Part shown: positions 43,200 through 54,679 of the stretch, piece after piece
Numbering within the stretch: the first letter of the stretch is position 1
Layout of the letters: each line of letters starts with the position of its first letter
Source of the DNA: Carnegiea gigantea
Lineage: Eukaryota > Streptophyta > Magnoliopsida > Caryophyllales > Cactaceae
Assembly (NCBI GenBank): GCA_029747015.1
Contig: JAKOGI010000528.1
Span: 66,001 to 130,000, forward strand
DNA length: 64,000 bases
Reading direction: 5' to 3'
Notes under the pieces: model-generated
Seen by the model: only the letters and a program-made list of their open reading frames with translations
Databases searched by the model: none
What the model was told of the DNA's origin: nothing
Position numbers and translations under genes: made by a program

Positions 43200-45600
43200 C
43201 TCACTAAAAATGTTATATAATTCACTAAAATATAGTATTGTCGATCCATTTTCGCTCACTAAAAATAGTGTATAACTCACCAAAATATTTTGGTGAGTTG
43301 AGACAGATTTTTAGTGAGCTAACCGATGTTTTTAGTGAATAGTCAGGCTCAGACCAGCACCATCTTATATACTCGAGTTTCTTTTAGTAGAAATATTATG
43401 TATCATATGAAAATGCATTGTTGTACCCCAAAAAAAAAAAATATTATTGTGCATATGAAACTCACTAAATTGTATTTTATTTATCTATGTTATTCCTTTT
43501 CAGTGACGTATGATATTTATTTAGTGAGTTACGTTGTAATAGTTCTTTAGTGATTCAAGAAATATAATTGGTAATCAATATCCGTAATTTAGTGAACAAC
43601 GCTAATTGTTCATAACAAAACAAAAAAAGTGAGCAAACATATACTACATAATTCTAGTAAGCGCATACACATTCTTGTTCATATTTTTGACATATGATTT
43701 TTTAGTGCGCTGTATTGTAACTTTTGGTGAATTATAGTATATGTTTAGTGAGCACTACTTCATATTTATCCTATATGGTGTTGACGTGTTGTGATGTATT
43801 TGTTGGTTAATTGCAATATAAGATTCCTTGAATGCGTAATATTGACAAACTTGAAAAAGTTTTACTCACTTGTACTTTGACTTTTTACTGAGCCATTTAT
43901 ATGATATTGTAATGAGCTAAATATACAATTTATGAGTAAATACTTGAAAAAAAATAAGGTTTCATTGATCTTACTATGTTTTTTGTGAGCTATGACATAT
44001 ATTTAATGACCTATGATATATATTTAGTGAGTTGAACTGTATTTGGTGGGCTCAACTACATTTGTATTATACTTACTAAATATAATACAGACGCTCTCAT
44101 ATCATAATAGAAAATACGCATGCTTTGACATAATTCTAAAACCTGAAAAAAAAAAATATTCTAGTGATTTGTACTATTTATTTTAGTAAGTTATGTTGTT
44201 TATCTAGTGAGTTATGCTATTTATTTAGTGAGTCATGACAATATTTAGTGAGTTATGAAATATATTTGGTGATTTATGATTTAATGAGCAATACTAAGTA
44301 TTCATAATGTTATATAACTTACTAAAATATACTACTGTATATGCATTCTCGCTCACTAAAAATACTGTATAGCTTACTACAATCTTTTAGCGAGTAAGAC
44401 ACATTTTTAGTGAGATGAGACATATTTTAGTGAGTAGTTAGACCTAAACTAGCGCGTCTTATACACTTGAGTTTCATTCAGTACACATGTACTATGTATC
44501 TTGTGAAAATGCTTTTAAAAAAAATGCTATTGTGCATATGAAACTCACTAAAATATATTATAGTTATCTATATTATTCTTCTTTTAGTGAGTTAAGTTAT
44601 TTATTTAGTGAGCTGTTATAGTTCTTTAGTGATTTAAGAAATATATTGGGTAATCAATATCCTTAATTTAGTGAACAACACTAATTTTTCACAACCAAAA
44701 AAAAAGTGAGCAAACATACATTACATAATTCTAGTAAATACATACACATTCTTGTTCATATCTTAAATACAATTTTTTAGTGACCTGTATTGTGACTTTT
44801 GGTGAGGCATGATATATGTTTAATGAGTAATACTTTATATTTATCTTATAATGTGTTTTGATAAATTTATTGGTTAGTTGAAATATAAGATTCCTCAAAC
44901 GCTTGCTAAGGACATAGTTGAAAAAATTTTAGTTATTTGTACTCTGACTATTTACTCAACTATTTATATTATATTTTGATAAGCAAAAATATATAATTAA
45001 TGAGCAAATGCTTGAAAAAATTATATGTCATTGATTTTAATATGTTTTCTGTGAGGTATGATATATATTTAATAAGCTATGATATATATTAGTGAGTTGG
45101 ACTATATTTGGTAAGTTCGGTTACATTTGTATTATACTTACTAAATATAAGACGCTTTTATGTCATAATAAAAAATACATAAGCTATGACGTATCTCTAA
45201 AACTCGAAAAAAAAAATATTTTCTAGTGATCTGTATTATTTATTTTAGTGAGTCATGTTATTTATTTAGTGATTTATGCTATTTATTTAGTGATCGGTGA
45301 CAAATATTTAGTGACCTATGAAATACATTTGATGATCAATATAATTTAGCGAGCAATACTAAGTATTCATAATTTAAAAAAAAAAAGAGTAAACGAATAA
45401 TAAAATATATTATTTTAGTGAGCACATACACATTCTTGTTTCTATATTGAGGCATGATATTTTTTTTGTGAGCTGCACCACAGCATTGGTGAGGTATGTA
45501 GTATATGTTCAATGAACAATGCTTTATATTCATTTTCTAATATGTTGTTACTATTACTGCTACTGCTACTATATTTATACATAAATCAATGGAGTTTAAA
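43200..45600. repeat. AT-rich array built on TTTAGTGAG, two-plus units of about 1.1 kb
   Basis: The word TTTAGTGAG(TTATG) and its complement CTCACTAAA recur very many times. On a larger scale, 43250-44340 and 44350-45300 are diverged direct copies (CTCACTAAAAATA at 43255 and 44352, offset 1097; CATACACATTCTTGTT at about 43665 and 44742), and a shortened third copy follows to 45550. No coding potential. Identity unknown. Confidence 0.8.
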
Positions 45601-45849
45601 GTTTTAAATTAATCTTAATTACAAAAATTTAGAAGAAAAGAGCAAACTTAAATGACATCCAAATAAATAATTTAATTAAATAGACTGAATGATTTTTTTT
45701 TAACAAAGAAGCTGAAAAGGCAAGGGAAAAAAAAAACATTTAGCTAGCCTAATTCAAACCCCCAACCTCTTGTATGGCAAGGCAAGATCCTTAAAAACAC
45801 CAAGCAGAAGCAAGCTTTAGAAAAACACCAAGCATGAAACCTAATGGCG

Positions 45850-47240
45850 TAAAGCTACGGCTGAAGAAATTGAAGCTACGGAGAAAAATGAAACATGGTC
45901 AATTGAAGACGACCCCCTGGCAAGAAACCCATAAGTTGTAAATAAATCTATCAAGTCAAATATAATGCATATGGGAGTATTCAGCAGTACAAGGCACGAC
46001 TGCTAATCCAAGGTGGTCATTAGGTTGAAGGATTTAACTACAATAAAACATTTGCTTCTATTGCAAAAATTACCAGCGTGAGAATTTTCCTATCATTTGC
46101 AGTAGCAAAGGCTGGGAGCTATATCATATGGATATGAACAATGCCTTTCTGCATGGAGATTTGGAAGAATATGTGTTTATGTAGATGCCTCCTGGGTCCA
46201 ACTCCAATGTTTCTAACAAGGTCTGCAGACTGAAGAAGACCTTACATGGTGTCTATCAGGCCTCATGGCAGTGGTTTGCCAAACTCTCTTCTAAGCTGTG
46301 TGAGTATGCAGATTATTCATTGTTCATTTACTACAAAGGTGAAGTATTTATGGTATTATTTGTCTATGTGGATGATATTGTACATGCTAGTAATGATGCT
46401 CAAGTCTTTAAGGTTTCCAAAGATTATCTTAATGCTTGTTTTAGCATCAAAGATTTGGGACCTCTACAATATTTCCTTGGTATTGAAGTGACATGGGGAC
46501 TAGAAGGGATGATCTATGCTAACATAAATATGCCCTGGAAATAATTAATCAATGCTGGCTGTTAAGGGCCAAGCCAACTGAATTTCCTATTGAAGAAAAT
46601 CCTGAAAAAGTGCCGAATGATGTTATAAGATATCGCAGAATAGTTGGCATACTTATTTATCTCACTATAACAAGGCTCGAGTTGAATTATGTGGTACACA
46701 TACTGTCACAGTTTATGCAATCATCGTAGGAAGACCACATACAGGCTGCACGAAGGGTGATATGTTATCTTAAGGGTAGTGCAAGTGAAGGAATACTCTT
46801 TTATGCTAAAAATGACCTTCAACTATATGGTTATTGTGATTTTGATTGGGGAGTATGTCCACTTTTGTGACGATCATTTCTTAGTTATTTTATAACTCTT
46901 AGGAGTTCACCTACTTCATGATGAACAAATGATCATGTCTAGATCTTCAGCCGAAACTGAATATAGGGCTGTGGTAGTGGCCTCTAGTGAGCTTGTTTGG
47001 GTGTGATCATTTTTGGCCACCCTGGGGGTGCTCCATGAGCAGCCTATGAAACTTTTCTGTGATAGTGAGCCCAATTTACATGTGACCAAAAATCCTATCT
47101 TTCATAAAAGGACCAAACATATTGAAATCAATTGTCACTTCGTTCAAGAGACACTCATGTCAAGCCTGATTACATTTCCTTATGTCCATTCTCGGCATCA
47201 ACCAGTAGACATTCTCACCAAGACACTTGAAAAGCAATAG
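45850..47240 (+). pseudogene. copia RT and RNase H
   Basis: RT blocks: KITSVRIFLSFAVAK, LYHMDMNNAFLHGDLEE (about 46065-46180), KVCRLKKTLHGVYQASWQWF and FVYVDDIVHASN with YVDD intact (46185-46544), then LTITRLELNYVVHILSQFM-like traces. RNase H: SRSSAETEYRAV (about 46940-46975) and LFCDSEPNLHVTKNPIFHKRTKHIEINCHFVQ with HQPVDILTKTL (47013-47240). Multiple stops and shifts. Confidence 0.85.
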
Positions 47241-47289
47241 TTCCGGTATTTGAAAGGTAAGTTGGGCATGACCAATTTGCATGCTCTAA

Positions 47290-47301
47290 CTTGAGGGGGA
47301 A
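47290..47301 (+). promoter_or_regulatory. polypurine tract
   Basis: CTTGAGGGGGAA immediately before the LTR start TGTCGAGG. Confidence 0.8.
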
Positions 47302-47576
47302 TGTCGAGGAAACAAAATCATTGGAAATTATCTTGGAATTGATTTTGTTTAATTCATGATATCATTAGATATTATTTGTGTTTGATTATGCTTAGAAGCT
47401 TTCTTGCTTTTTAAGTTAGAGTATGGCTATGAAAGGCACACGCTAGAGATTCTTGTGTATATAAGCTCTTGTATAGCATTCATGAACTCAAGGCAATAGA
47501 GAAACACAATACATACACGGCATGCACGTCCAGCAGTGAGTAGCCCCAAAATTCATACCCAATTAATTTTCTACAA
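47302..47576 (+). repeat. 3' LTR of copia fragment
   Basis: About 275 bp, TGTCGAGG...TTTTCTACA, with GTGTATATAAGC as a TATA-like motif near 47454. The right boundary is inferred from where minus-strand gag sequence begins. Confidence 0.6.
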
Positions 47577-48240
47577 ATTATCACCGCTTTGTTGTAGTGC
47601 ACGCAATTTTAGATGCTCTTCTTCTACATTAAAGTGCCTAGAGATCTCAGCAAAAGTTTTCATATCTTTATTATGAGTGATATATTGCCTGAAGTTCTCC
47701 GAGCGTTCAGATTTATCTGAAAGGGCCTGAGTTCTATTATGACTAGCTATTGTGTTGAAGATTCCATGCCCTATAGCTTTAAGAGCATGAACAGTGACAC
47801 TTATGGTTTGAAGATGCTCGACCACATTACGGTCAGAGTCTATAGTGTATTGCATCCACTTTAGGTGCAATGTGTGAAGCCTTGTAGCGGATGTTTAGCC
47901 AAGCCTGATTTCCTACATGACCTTAGCAGTTGGATAGTTCTCAAATTCTCCTTCAAGACCTATGGGGTGCAGAAAGATCCTTTTTGGATCACTCTTCATA
48001 CGCCTTAAAAAAAAAAATTGGTATTGTTCATTACTAGTATATTCAGGTTTAGCCATGATAGTTGTTAAGGTTTCTAAAACCTCTTACTCATTTAGAAGTC
48101 AAATCTTCATATGCCAAATGTTATAGTTAGTGTCATCTAAGTTCTCATTAGTAAACATGTCACCTATCATGTTTTTATTTGCTACCAAATCTAATTATAT
48201 ATAAAATTGACATCAGGCACATTCTCATAATTAAATTATT
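47577..48240 (-). pseudogene. copia gag fragment
   Basis: 47571-47870 encodes RNVVEHLQTISVTVHALKAIG, then HNKDMKTFAEISRHFNVEEEHL, matching the second half of a UBN2-type copia gag (THNE.IKTF..ISRHLELEEERL). Weaker gag-like sequence extends to about 48100. Orientation is opposite to the adjacent LTR. Confidence 0.6.
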
Positions 48241-49710
48241 GAAATTCCATCAATCATATCCCAAGTTCAAAAATTTCGCTAAGCTTGTAATCATCACCAG
48301 CGACATGAATTAGCAATTTTAATAACTTAGTTAACTCAATTCTCTTGTTCATAAAAGACATTCGCATAACCCATTTAGTGTTCAACAAACTAACATAGCT
48401 TTTTCAATTGTCATGAAGATAGTTCTTTAAAGTAAAACAATACACATATCATTATATAAAACGTATTTATACAACTTTAGGTTGATTAACTATAAAATAG
48501 ATTTATGTGGGATTATATAAAACTAATTTATATAAATTAATCGAATGTCTAATATGTGAAACAAGAAATGCATATTGTTATATAAAACTAGTTTCGTCGA
48601 TTGACTATATGTAAAACAATTTTACATAAAAATTACATAAATTTAATTTACTAAATTTAATTGATGGATTAAATGTAAAACTAATTTACATGAGCACAGG
48701 TAAAACTAATTTACATCATTTAAAAGATTGGCCGTATCTAAAAACTAATTTACATGAACTTATGCAAAAACTAATTACATTAAAAACTATGTAAAACGAA
48801 TTTACATATCAATTGATTAACTAAATTCAAAATGAATTTACATAAAAACTATATAAAACAAATTTATGTAACCTTGATTAATTGATGCCATGAAAGTTAA
48901 GACTAATTTATACGACTTTGATCAACTGAGGTTATGTGAAACGTAAAAAACACATAGCATTATATATAAAAAAAAAAAAGTTTGTATAAATCGTAGGAGG
49001 TTGACAATATGCAAAACAAATGTACATCTTCCTTCACATATATTACAATATTATATATAAGATCAGATTTTGTATAATGTTAGACATTTTGTAAAATAAT
49101 TCACATAATTAAGCTACACATGGATAGGTCCATGTCATGGAACACAAAATTATACATTGAGAAGAACGACAAGTTTACATGCTATTATATAAGAGTCACT
49201 TATACAAATCAAGCAATTAACTAGGTGTAAAGTAAATTTGCATAATTGCTTCGAATATGCAATAGTAAATTACATAATCAAAAAATTCATATAAAACTAT
49301 ATGAAACCAATCTACATAATCTTAATCAATCGCACAAAAATCGACATGAATGTAACCTTAACAGAAACATATTCACATTATCAATCTTGTAATACTGAAT
49401 TACATAATTAAAGAAAATAAATTCCCACAATATTACATGAACATATTTATATAATATTAAACAAGGTTGTATCATCTTAAGCAAGAGCTAATACTAATGA
49501 CCATGTGAAATAACATCAAATATCAACTTTATGCAAAAGTTATTTACATGAACTCGAATTTGATAGGATCGTATCATCTAGAACTTTATGCGAAACAAAT
49601 TCACAGAAAAATAAACTTCATACATGAACACGTTAACATATTTCCGTAACTATATGAAGGTTAAGCCAAAAACAAATTTGCCCCAAACAATCACAAAGAT
49701 TTAAAACCCA
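48240..49710. repeat. AT-rich degenerate repeat region
   Basis: Recurring words of the type AAAACTAATTTACAT / TATATAAAAC spaced irregularly over 1.4 kb. No ORF of interest. Possibly a decayed element or satellite-like sequence. Confidence 0.5.
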
Positions 49711-49732
49711 AAAAAAAAAAAAAAAAAAAACA
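49711..49732. repeat. poly(A) run
   Basis: About 22 A residues. Could be a retroposon tail or simple repeat. Confidence 0.8.
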
Positions 49733-49964
49733 CCCCAATTTCAATTTAATCTAGCTCCCTCTCTGTCCTCTCTGTGATCTCTCTGCCCTAAAGGAAAAAG
49801 CAACCCAGAACCCCGCTCAAGCTTGGCACTCTGCTTTTCACCTTGACTCCACCTACGCTTTCCCACCTCGTCGCCTTTCTCTCCGTCCCATGCGGCCACA
49901 ATTGCCGTGAAAAGGGAAGCTTTTGCTGCCAGCAGTCATGTCGCCCAATAGCTTTCTTTCCGCC
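49733..49964 (+). other. left flank of the young Sirevirus
   Basis: CT-rich sequence with short open stretches, interrupted by the Sirevirus at duplication CCGCC (49960-49964) and resuming at 60916. Before the insertion the two sides would have formed a short open frame; gene status is unproven. Confidence 0.4.
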
Positions 49965-51572
49965 CGTTGAGTTATTATATTTAGTTTTGATGATAACAAA
50001 TCCAAGTGTAAAAATTTGTCCTAGTAATGTTGCTCCAAACACGGTCTCCAAACAGGCCTAACTGGTGTTTGTGTTCTTTATTATACTAACTGGTTTGCTA
50101 CATGTGAGAACAAGTCTTCAAAACAGGTTTTACTTGGTGATTCTATATTAAGTCAAGAACACCATCTCGACAGTTGATTGTAAGGCATGTTCCTGAACTC
50201 TAGCAATGAAAAGAACAACTCCAGCAAACAAGGTGACCTTGGTGTTCACAGCAGTACCATAAATCTTGGACAAGATGACATTCAAAACAAGAAGTCTTGG
50301 GTATATAGGTTTTATTTATTTAGACTCTTGTTAATATGCCAATATTGAAAACATCATTTTAAACACCTCTTGAATCGGTATTTGCGCTAAGTGCTTCAGA
50401 ACACCAGTTGCGAACAACCCTGCGAACAGGGTGCCTAGGGTGTTTCTGAACTGCAGTAGCCACACCCGGTTATCTTTGAAAATTTATTTTAGTTGGCTAA
50501 GATCTCCAGATTACTTTCCTTGAATTTCAAAACTGCTATTTCTCTGGAAAGGATATTTCTTGAAAATATTATGGGAGATTTTCGAAAATAAGTTTTGGGA
50601 GATTTGCCAAAACTTAAAGATTTCCTTTGACCATATTTTCGGATATGGTAAAGTTTCAAAAGCTGAAAATTTCTGGTTGCTTTTTTTGAATCCACCTCAC
50701 GGTTATGGGAAGATAAGGGTTATCTTTTAAGATATCAAATCCCTTATATTTTGGCAAAATTTTATCACTAGCCGTAGGAGAACATTTCCTGATTGAAAAT
50801 CGTTTTCTATACTTAGCTGATTCTGTGACTTATGACCGTTGGTTTTTGTGTTTAAAAACCTCAGCTTTTTCTCTTCCAGTAGACACACAACACACGAGAA
50901 AAGAGCAGATAGAAAACTCAGGTTGAATTTGCTTAAACACAGCTTTTTGAAAAATTCAGGAAAAATCAGAAAACACGGTTTACACTCAAAGATTCTTGAG
51001 CTTCATTCTGAAAAGCAAACCGTGACAAGCTGTGTTTGATTTTGAGTTTTCAAACCATTGGCATAATAGGATCTTCATTGTACCTTACATCTGCTTAGTA
51101 AGAAGCACCCCCTGTAAGGTGTTTGTAACCCTGATCTTGAATCAGAAAAGTGAGTGAGTGTGTCCTAGTCGTGTGGACTTGGACGTGTCTAATCTTGCGA
51201 AGGTTGGACGTGGTGTAACCTGTCTTTGGGAAGAAGGTTACGTGGTTGCAAGTTGTAACAAGGTGTGTTACATTTGTAACGTGTGAAGCCCGTTAGTGAA
51301 AGTGGTTAAATCCTACACGAGGTAGGTCGTGGTTTTTCACACCTCAGTTGGGCTAGAGGTGTTTTCCACGTAAAAATTGTGTGTGCTTTATTTTCCGCAT
51401 TTATCTTGGTGATTTTCGCATCTGCAATAATTGAGAACACCCCGTGCAAACAAGCTATCAGGGTGTTTGTCATTTGAGAACAACCTCTACTAGGGTGTTT
51501 GTTATTTACAACGCGAAAATCAGACACCACAATTCACCCCCCTCTTGTGGTTGTATACTCACGAACTCAACA
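49965..51572 (+). repeat. 5' LTR of Sirevirus
   Basis: 1608 bp. Starts CGTTGAG, where the 3' LTR has TGTTGAG, so the first base has mutated. Ends ACTCAACA. A TATATAGG motif is at about 50301. The conserved hairpin and CACGAGGTAGGTCGTGG box lie at about 51215-51335. Confidence 0.95.
51215..51380 (+). promoter_or_regulatory. conserved LTR block (hairpin, GTAAC words, CGTGG box)
   Basis: Hairpin GTAACC-T-GTCTT / AAGAA-GGTTAC, then repeated GTTAC/GTAAC words, then CACGAGGTAGGTCGTGG and GGGCTAGAGGTGTTTTCC. Almost identical in the old LTR at about 4677-4840, although the upstream LTR has diverged greatly. Confidence 0.5.
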
Positions 51573-51574
51573 AG

Positions 51575-51586
51575 TGGTATCAGAGC
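51575..51586 (+). promoter_or_regulatory. primer-binding site (initiator tRNA-Met)
   Basis: TGGTATCAGAGC, two bases after the LTR end. Confidence 0.95.
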
Positions 51587-51628
51587 GGGTTCTCTTACAA
51601 AAGGTTAACACCTTGAGAGATTCTGAAG

Positions 51629-53362
51629 ATGAGTACCCCACAAGGAATTCTTGAAGGGCAATCCATTACTCGTCCACCCTATTTCAACGGCCAACATTAT
51701 AGTTGGTGGAAGAATAGGATGGAGAACTATATTCAGGCAGAAGATTATGAATTATGGATGCTCATCAAGAACGGGCCCCTTGTTCCCACCAAGGTGCTTG
51801 AAGATGGTAAGAAGGTTCCCAAGGAATCCATAGAGTTTGATGCCGAGGACTACAAGAAAATGGAGAAAAATGCCAAGGCCAAAAAGCTTCTATATTTTGG
51901 CCTAGGACCCGATGAATACACTCGCATCTCTGAGTGTGAATCAGCCCAAGCTATCTGGAATGCTCTGCAAGTTGCTCATGAAGGTACGAGTCAAGTTAAA
52001 CAATCTAGAATTGAGCTACTTATGCGACAATATGAGTTGTTTGATATGGGTGATCATGAAACTGTGATGGACATGTATACACGGTTCACCCACATCACGA
52101 ACGAGTTAAAATCCCTGGGAAGATCTTTCACCACTGAAGAGTTGGTGAGGAAAATCCTCAGAATTTTACCTCGCACGTGGGAGGCCAAAGTAACAGCCAT
52201 CCAAGAGGCTAAAGACATGAACAAGATCACCCTCGACGAGTTGATTGGTAATCTCCAGACCTATGAACTCCGAAAGAACTCACAGCAAAGAGAGGAGCAA
52301 AAGAAGGATCGTGGGCTTGCCTTGAAAGCACATGAGGACACTGACTCTGACCTTGAAGATGAAGAAATGGCCCTAATGTCCAGAAAATTCAAGAAATTCT
52401 TCAAAAAGGTCAAGGAAAACAACAAAAGAAAAGACTTCAGCAAGTCCAGAAACACCTCCAAAGAACAGCTCACAGGGTATTTCAAGTGCGGCAAACCAGA
52501 TCACTTAGTCAAGAATTGCCCTCTGCTTCGAGAAGATCAGACGCCCGAACACCCTCGAAAACAGGGTCGAAAACACCCTGTAAACAATTTGGGCAAGCGA
52601 TTCTCGAAAGCTATGCTGGCTGCTTGGGGAGATTCCTCTGAGGATGAAGGAGAATCTGAAGCTGAAGAAGGAGTCGTAGCACTTATGGCACAAAGTGATT
52701 CAGATTCAGATGATGAATCAACAATCAGCTTCTCAGATCTCAAGAACAAGGTACATGGTCTTAACAAAGCCACTTTAGAAGAACTTCTATATAATTTGAT
52801 AGACACATGTGCTGATCTAAAAAGAGAAGTTCGTGACCTAGAGCTTGAAAATGAAATTCTTAAAAATGAAAAACTCGGTTTACATGAAAATGTTAATATA
52901 CTCAAAGAAAACCTCTTTATAAAAGAAGGAGATTACTCTCGAATAGAGGAAAAACTCTTTGAGGTGGAAGGAATGGTTGAGTCCCTGCTCAAAGAGAACA
53001 AGGGTTTGCATGCTAATAAAGAAAAACTGGAAACCGAGCTTAGCACAAACAAACGCTGGAACAAATCTTCACAGGCCCTTGCTTGGTTAAACACTCACCA
53101 CAATCGAAACAAAAAGGGACTTGGGTATAAGTCTAAACGAACAGTTTACCCAATTCATAGAAAGTATGTGGGATTACCTGAAAATATTGTTTGCTTTCAT
53201 TGTGGTAAAACTGGTCACTATCGATATTCTTGTCCTTTAAGAAAACATGCCAATGAAAAGAATGAAAGGTATGTGAAACAAATCTGGATTAGAAAAGATG
53301 AGCTTTACATGTCTAAAGGAATGGGACCCAAGTGGATCTGGGTTCCCAAAACTAACCCGTGA
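51629..53362 (+). CDS. gag: Sirevirus gag
   Basis: 577 codons from ATG 43 nt after the PBS. The structural protein forms cytoplasmic particles. The N-terminal half (about residues 15-220) is the copia gag core (RPPYFNGQHYSWWKNRM, DYELWMLIKNGP, AKKLLYFGLGPDEYTRI, FTTEELVRKILRILPRTWEAK). A first knuckle near residue 284 is defective (YFKCGKPDHLVKNC, first Cys is Tyr); a second at about residue 522 is complete (CFHCGKTGHYRYSC). Between them are an acidic region and a coiled coil (about residues 390-475). The long C-terminal extension is typical of Sireviruses, whose Gag is reported to bind LC8-like proteins. Ends at TGA 53360-53362; the same frame stays open beyond it. Confidence 0.95.
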   Translation: MSTPQGILEGQSITRPPYFNGQHYSWWKNRMENYIQAEDYELWMLIKNGPLVPTKVLEDGKKVPKESIEFDAEDYKKMEKNAKAKKLLYFGLGPDEYTRISECESAQAIWNALQVAHEGTSQVKQSRIELLMRQYELFDMGDHETVMDMYTRFTHITNELKSLGRSFTTEELVRKILRILPRTWEAKVTAIQEAKDMNKITLDELIGNLQTYELRKNSQQREEQKKDRGLALKAHEDTDSDLEDEEMALMSRKFKKFFKKVKENNKRKDFSKSRNTSKEQLTGYFKCGKPDHLVKNCPLLREDQTPEHPRKQGRKHPVNNLGKRFSKAMLAAWGDSSEDEGESEAEEGVVALMAQSDSDSDDESTISFSDLKNKVHGLNKATLEELLYNLIDTCADLKREVRDLELENEILKNEKLGLHENVNILKENLFIKEGDYSRIEEKLFEVEGMVESLLKENKGLHANKEKLETELSTNKRWNKSSQALAWLNTHHNRNKKGLGYKSKRTVYPIHRKYVGLPENIVCFHCGKTGHYRYSCPLRKHANEKNERYVKQIWIRKDELYMSKGMGPKWIWVPKTNP

Positions 53363-54679
53363 TTTGTTTTGCAGGCTGAAGTGAGAGAGAACAATCCCAC
53401 AAACAACCCAGCAAACAGGGTAAGAAACACCCTGTCAAACAGATCAGAAAACAACCTTGAAAACAGGCAGCTGTGGTATGTTGATAGTGGGTGTTCGCGG
53501 CACATGACTGGAGAAAGATCAAATTTTCTCTCACTTACAGCTTTGAATGGTGGGAGTGTAGCATTTGGAAACGGCAAGTCTGGGACAATTGTCGGTATAG
53601 GTAATATTGGTAAAACTCTCTCCCATTCAATTGACAATGTGCACTTGGTTGATGGTTTAAAGCACAATTTGCTAAGTGTGTCCCAACTGTGTGACAAGAA
53701 CAACCTAGTGGTGTTCTCACGAACACGTTGCTTGGTTGTGAATGACGACACAGGAGATGTTGTGTTGAGGGGGAAGCGATGTCAAAATGTTTATAAAGTC
53801 TATATTTCCACTCTTCCCCAAAATAATCTGACTTGTTTAAATGCATTAAATGATGATATAATGCTATGGCACAAGAGACTAGGTCATGCAAGCCTATCTT
53901 TGTTAAACAAACTTGTTTCCAAAGATTTGGTTGTTGGACTACCTTCCATCAAGTTTAATGATGACAAGGTATGTGAAGCTTGTGCAAAAGGCAAACAAGT
54001 CAGATCTTCTTTTAAATCGAAAAAATGTGTAAGCACTACTCGACCTCTAGAATTATTACACATTGATTTGTGTGGTCCCATGAGGGTAACCAGTAGAGGT
54101 GGGAAAAAGTATGTGCTTGTTGTAGTGGATGATTACTCTCGATTTACTTGGACCTTGTTTTTGGCATCCAAAGATGAAACCTTTGAGAATTTTATTGCCT
54201 TTCTCAAAAAGGTTGAAAAGAGAGTAGGACACTCTTTAATTAGCTTGAGATCTGATCATGGAACTGAGTTTGAAAATGTAAGTTTTATCAACTATTGTAA
54301 TGAACATGGTGTTGATCATAACTTCTCAGCTCCAAGAACACCCCAACAAAATGGGGTGGTTGAGCGCAAAAATCGCACCCTGGAAGACATGACCAGAACA
54401 ATGCTTATTGCTAGTGGTCTTCCTAGGTATTTTTGGGCAGAAGCATTGAACACCTCATGTTACATTATAAATAGATGCATGATCAGACCCATGTTGAATA
54501 AAACTCCTTATGAACTTTTCAAAGGCAGAAAACCCAATATTACGCACCTAAGGACATTTGGTTGTAGGTGTTTTGTGCATAATAATGGGAAGGATGCCTT
54601 AGGAAAGTTTGACCCTAGGAGTGATGAGGCAATATTTCTTTGGCTATTCTTCTCACAGCAAGGCATACAAAGTCTTTAA
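53363..54679 (+). CDS. pol: Sirevirus protease and integrase (pol, first part)
   Basis: Continues in the gag frame directly after the TGA and has no ATG of its own at the junction. A linker of Asn/Arg-rich residues leads to the protease motif [13 protein letters not shown]. Then the pre-integrase HHCC ([11 protein letters not shown].., CEACAKGKQ) and the integrase with all three catalytic blocks: [19 protein letters not shown] and [13 protein letters not shown]. It ends early because an extra T in the TTT at 54639-54641 shifts the frame just inside the C-terminal [12 protein letters not shown] block. Protease matures the polyprotein; integrase inserts cDNA. Confidence 0.92.
   Translation, partial: FVLQAEVRENNPTNNPANRVRNTLSNRSENNLENRQLWYVDSGCSRHMTGERSNFLSLTALNGGSVAFGNGKSGTIVGIGNIGKTLSHSIDNVHLVDGLKHNLLSVSQLCDKNNLVVFSRTRCLVVNDDTGDVVLRGKRCQNVYKVYISTLPQNNLTCLNALNDDIMLWHKRLGHASLSLLNKLVSKDLVVGLPSIKFNDDKVCEACAKGKQVRSSFKSKKCVSTTRPLELLHIDLCGPMRVTSRGGKKYVLVVVDDYSRFTWTLFLASKDETFENFIAFLKKVEKRVGHSLISLRSDHGTEFENVSFINYCNEHGVDHNFSAPRTPQQNGVVERKNRTLEDMTRTMLIASGLPRYFWAEALNTSCYIINRCMIRPMLNKTPYELFKGRKPNITHLRTFGCRCFVHNNGKDALGKFDPRSDEAIFLWLFFSQQGIQSL

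Larger units (their letters stand above)
45825..47576 (+). mobile_element. 3' half of a Ty1-copia element
   Basis: Starts abruptly within RT (traces of AEEIEA and NETWS at about 45860), continues through RNase H, PPT and 3' LTR. gag, protease and integrase are missing. Sequence blocks resemble the copia at 30-35 kb but the LTR differs. Confidence 0.8.

Noticed and set aside
53269..53374. Possible gag-pol intron (donor AAG|GTATGTG, acceptor TTTTGCAG)
   Set aside because: 106 nt is not a multiple of three and would take pol out of frame. Other GT sites checked upstream also give the wrong phase.
52261..53891. Minus-strand ORFs of 60-148 codons opposite Sirevirus gag and protease
   Set aside because: Antisense shadows of well-supported plus-strand coding sequence; no motifs.
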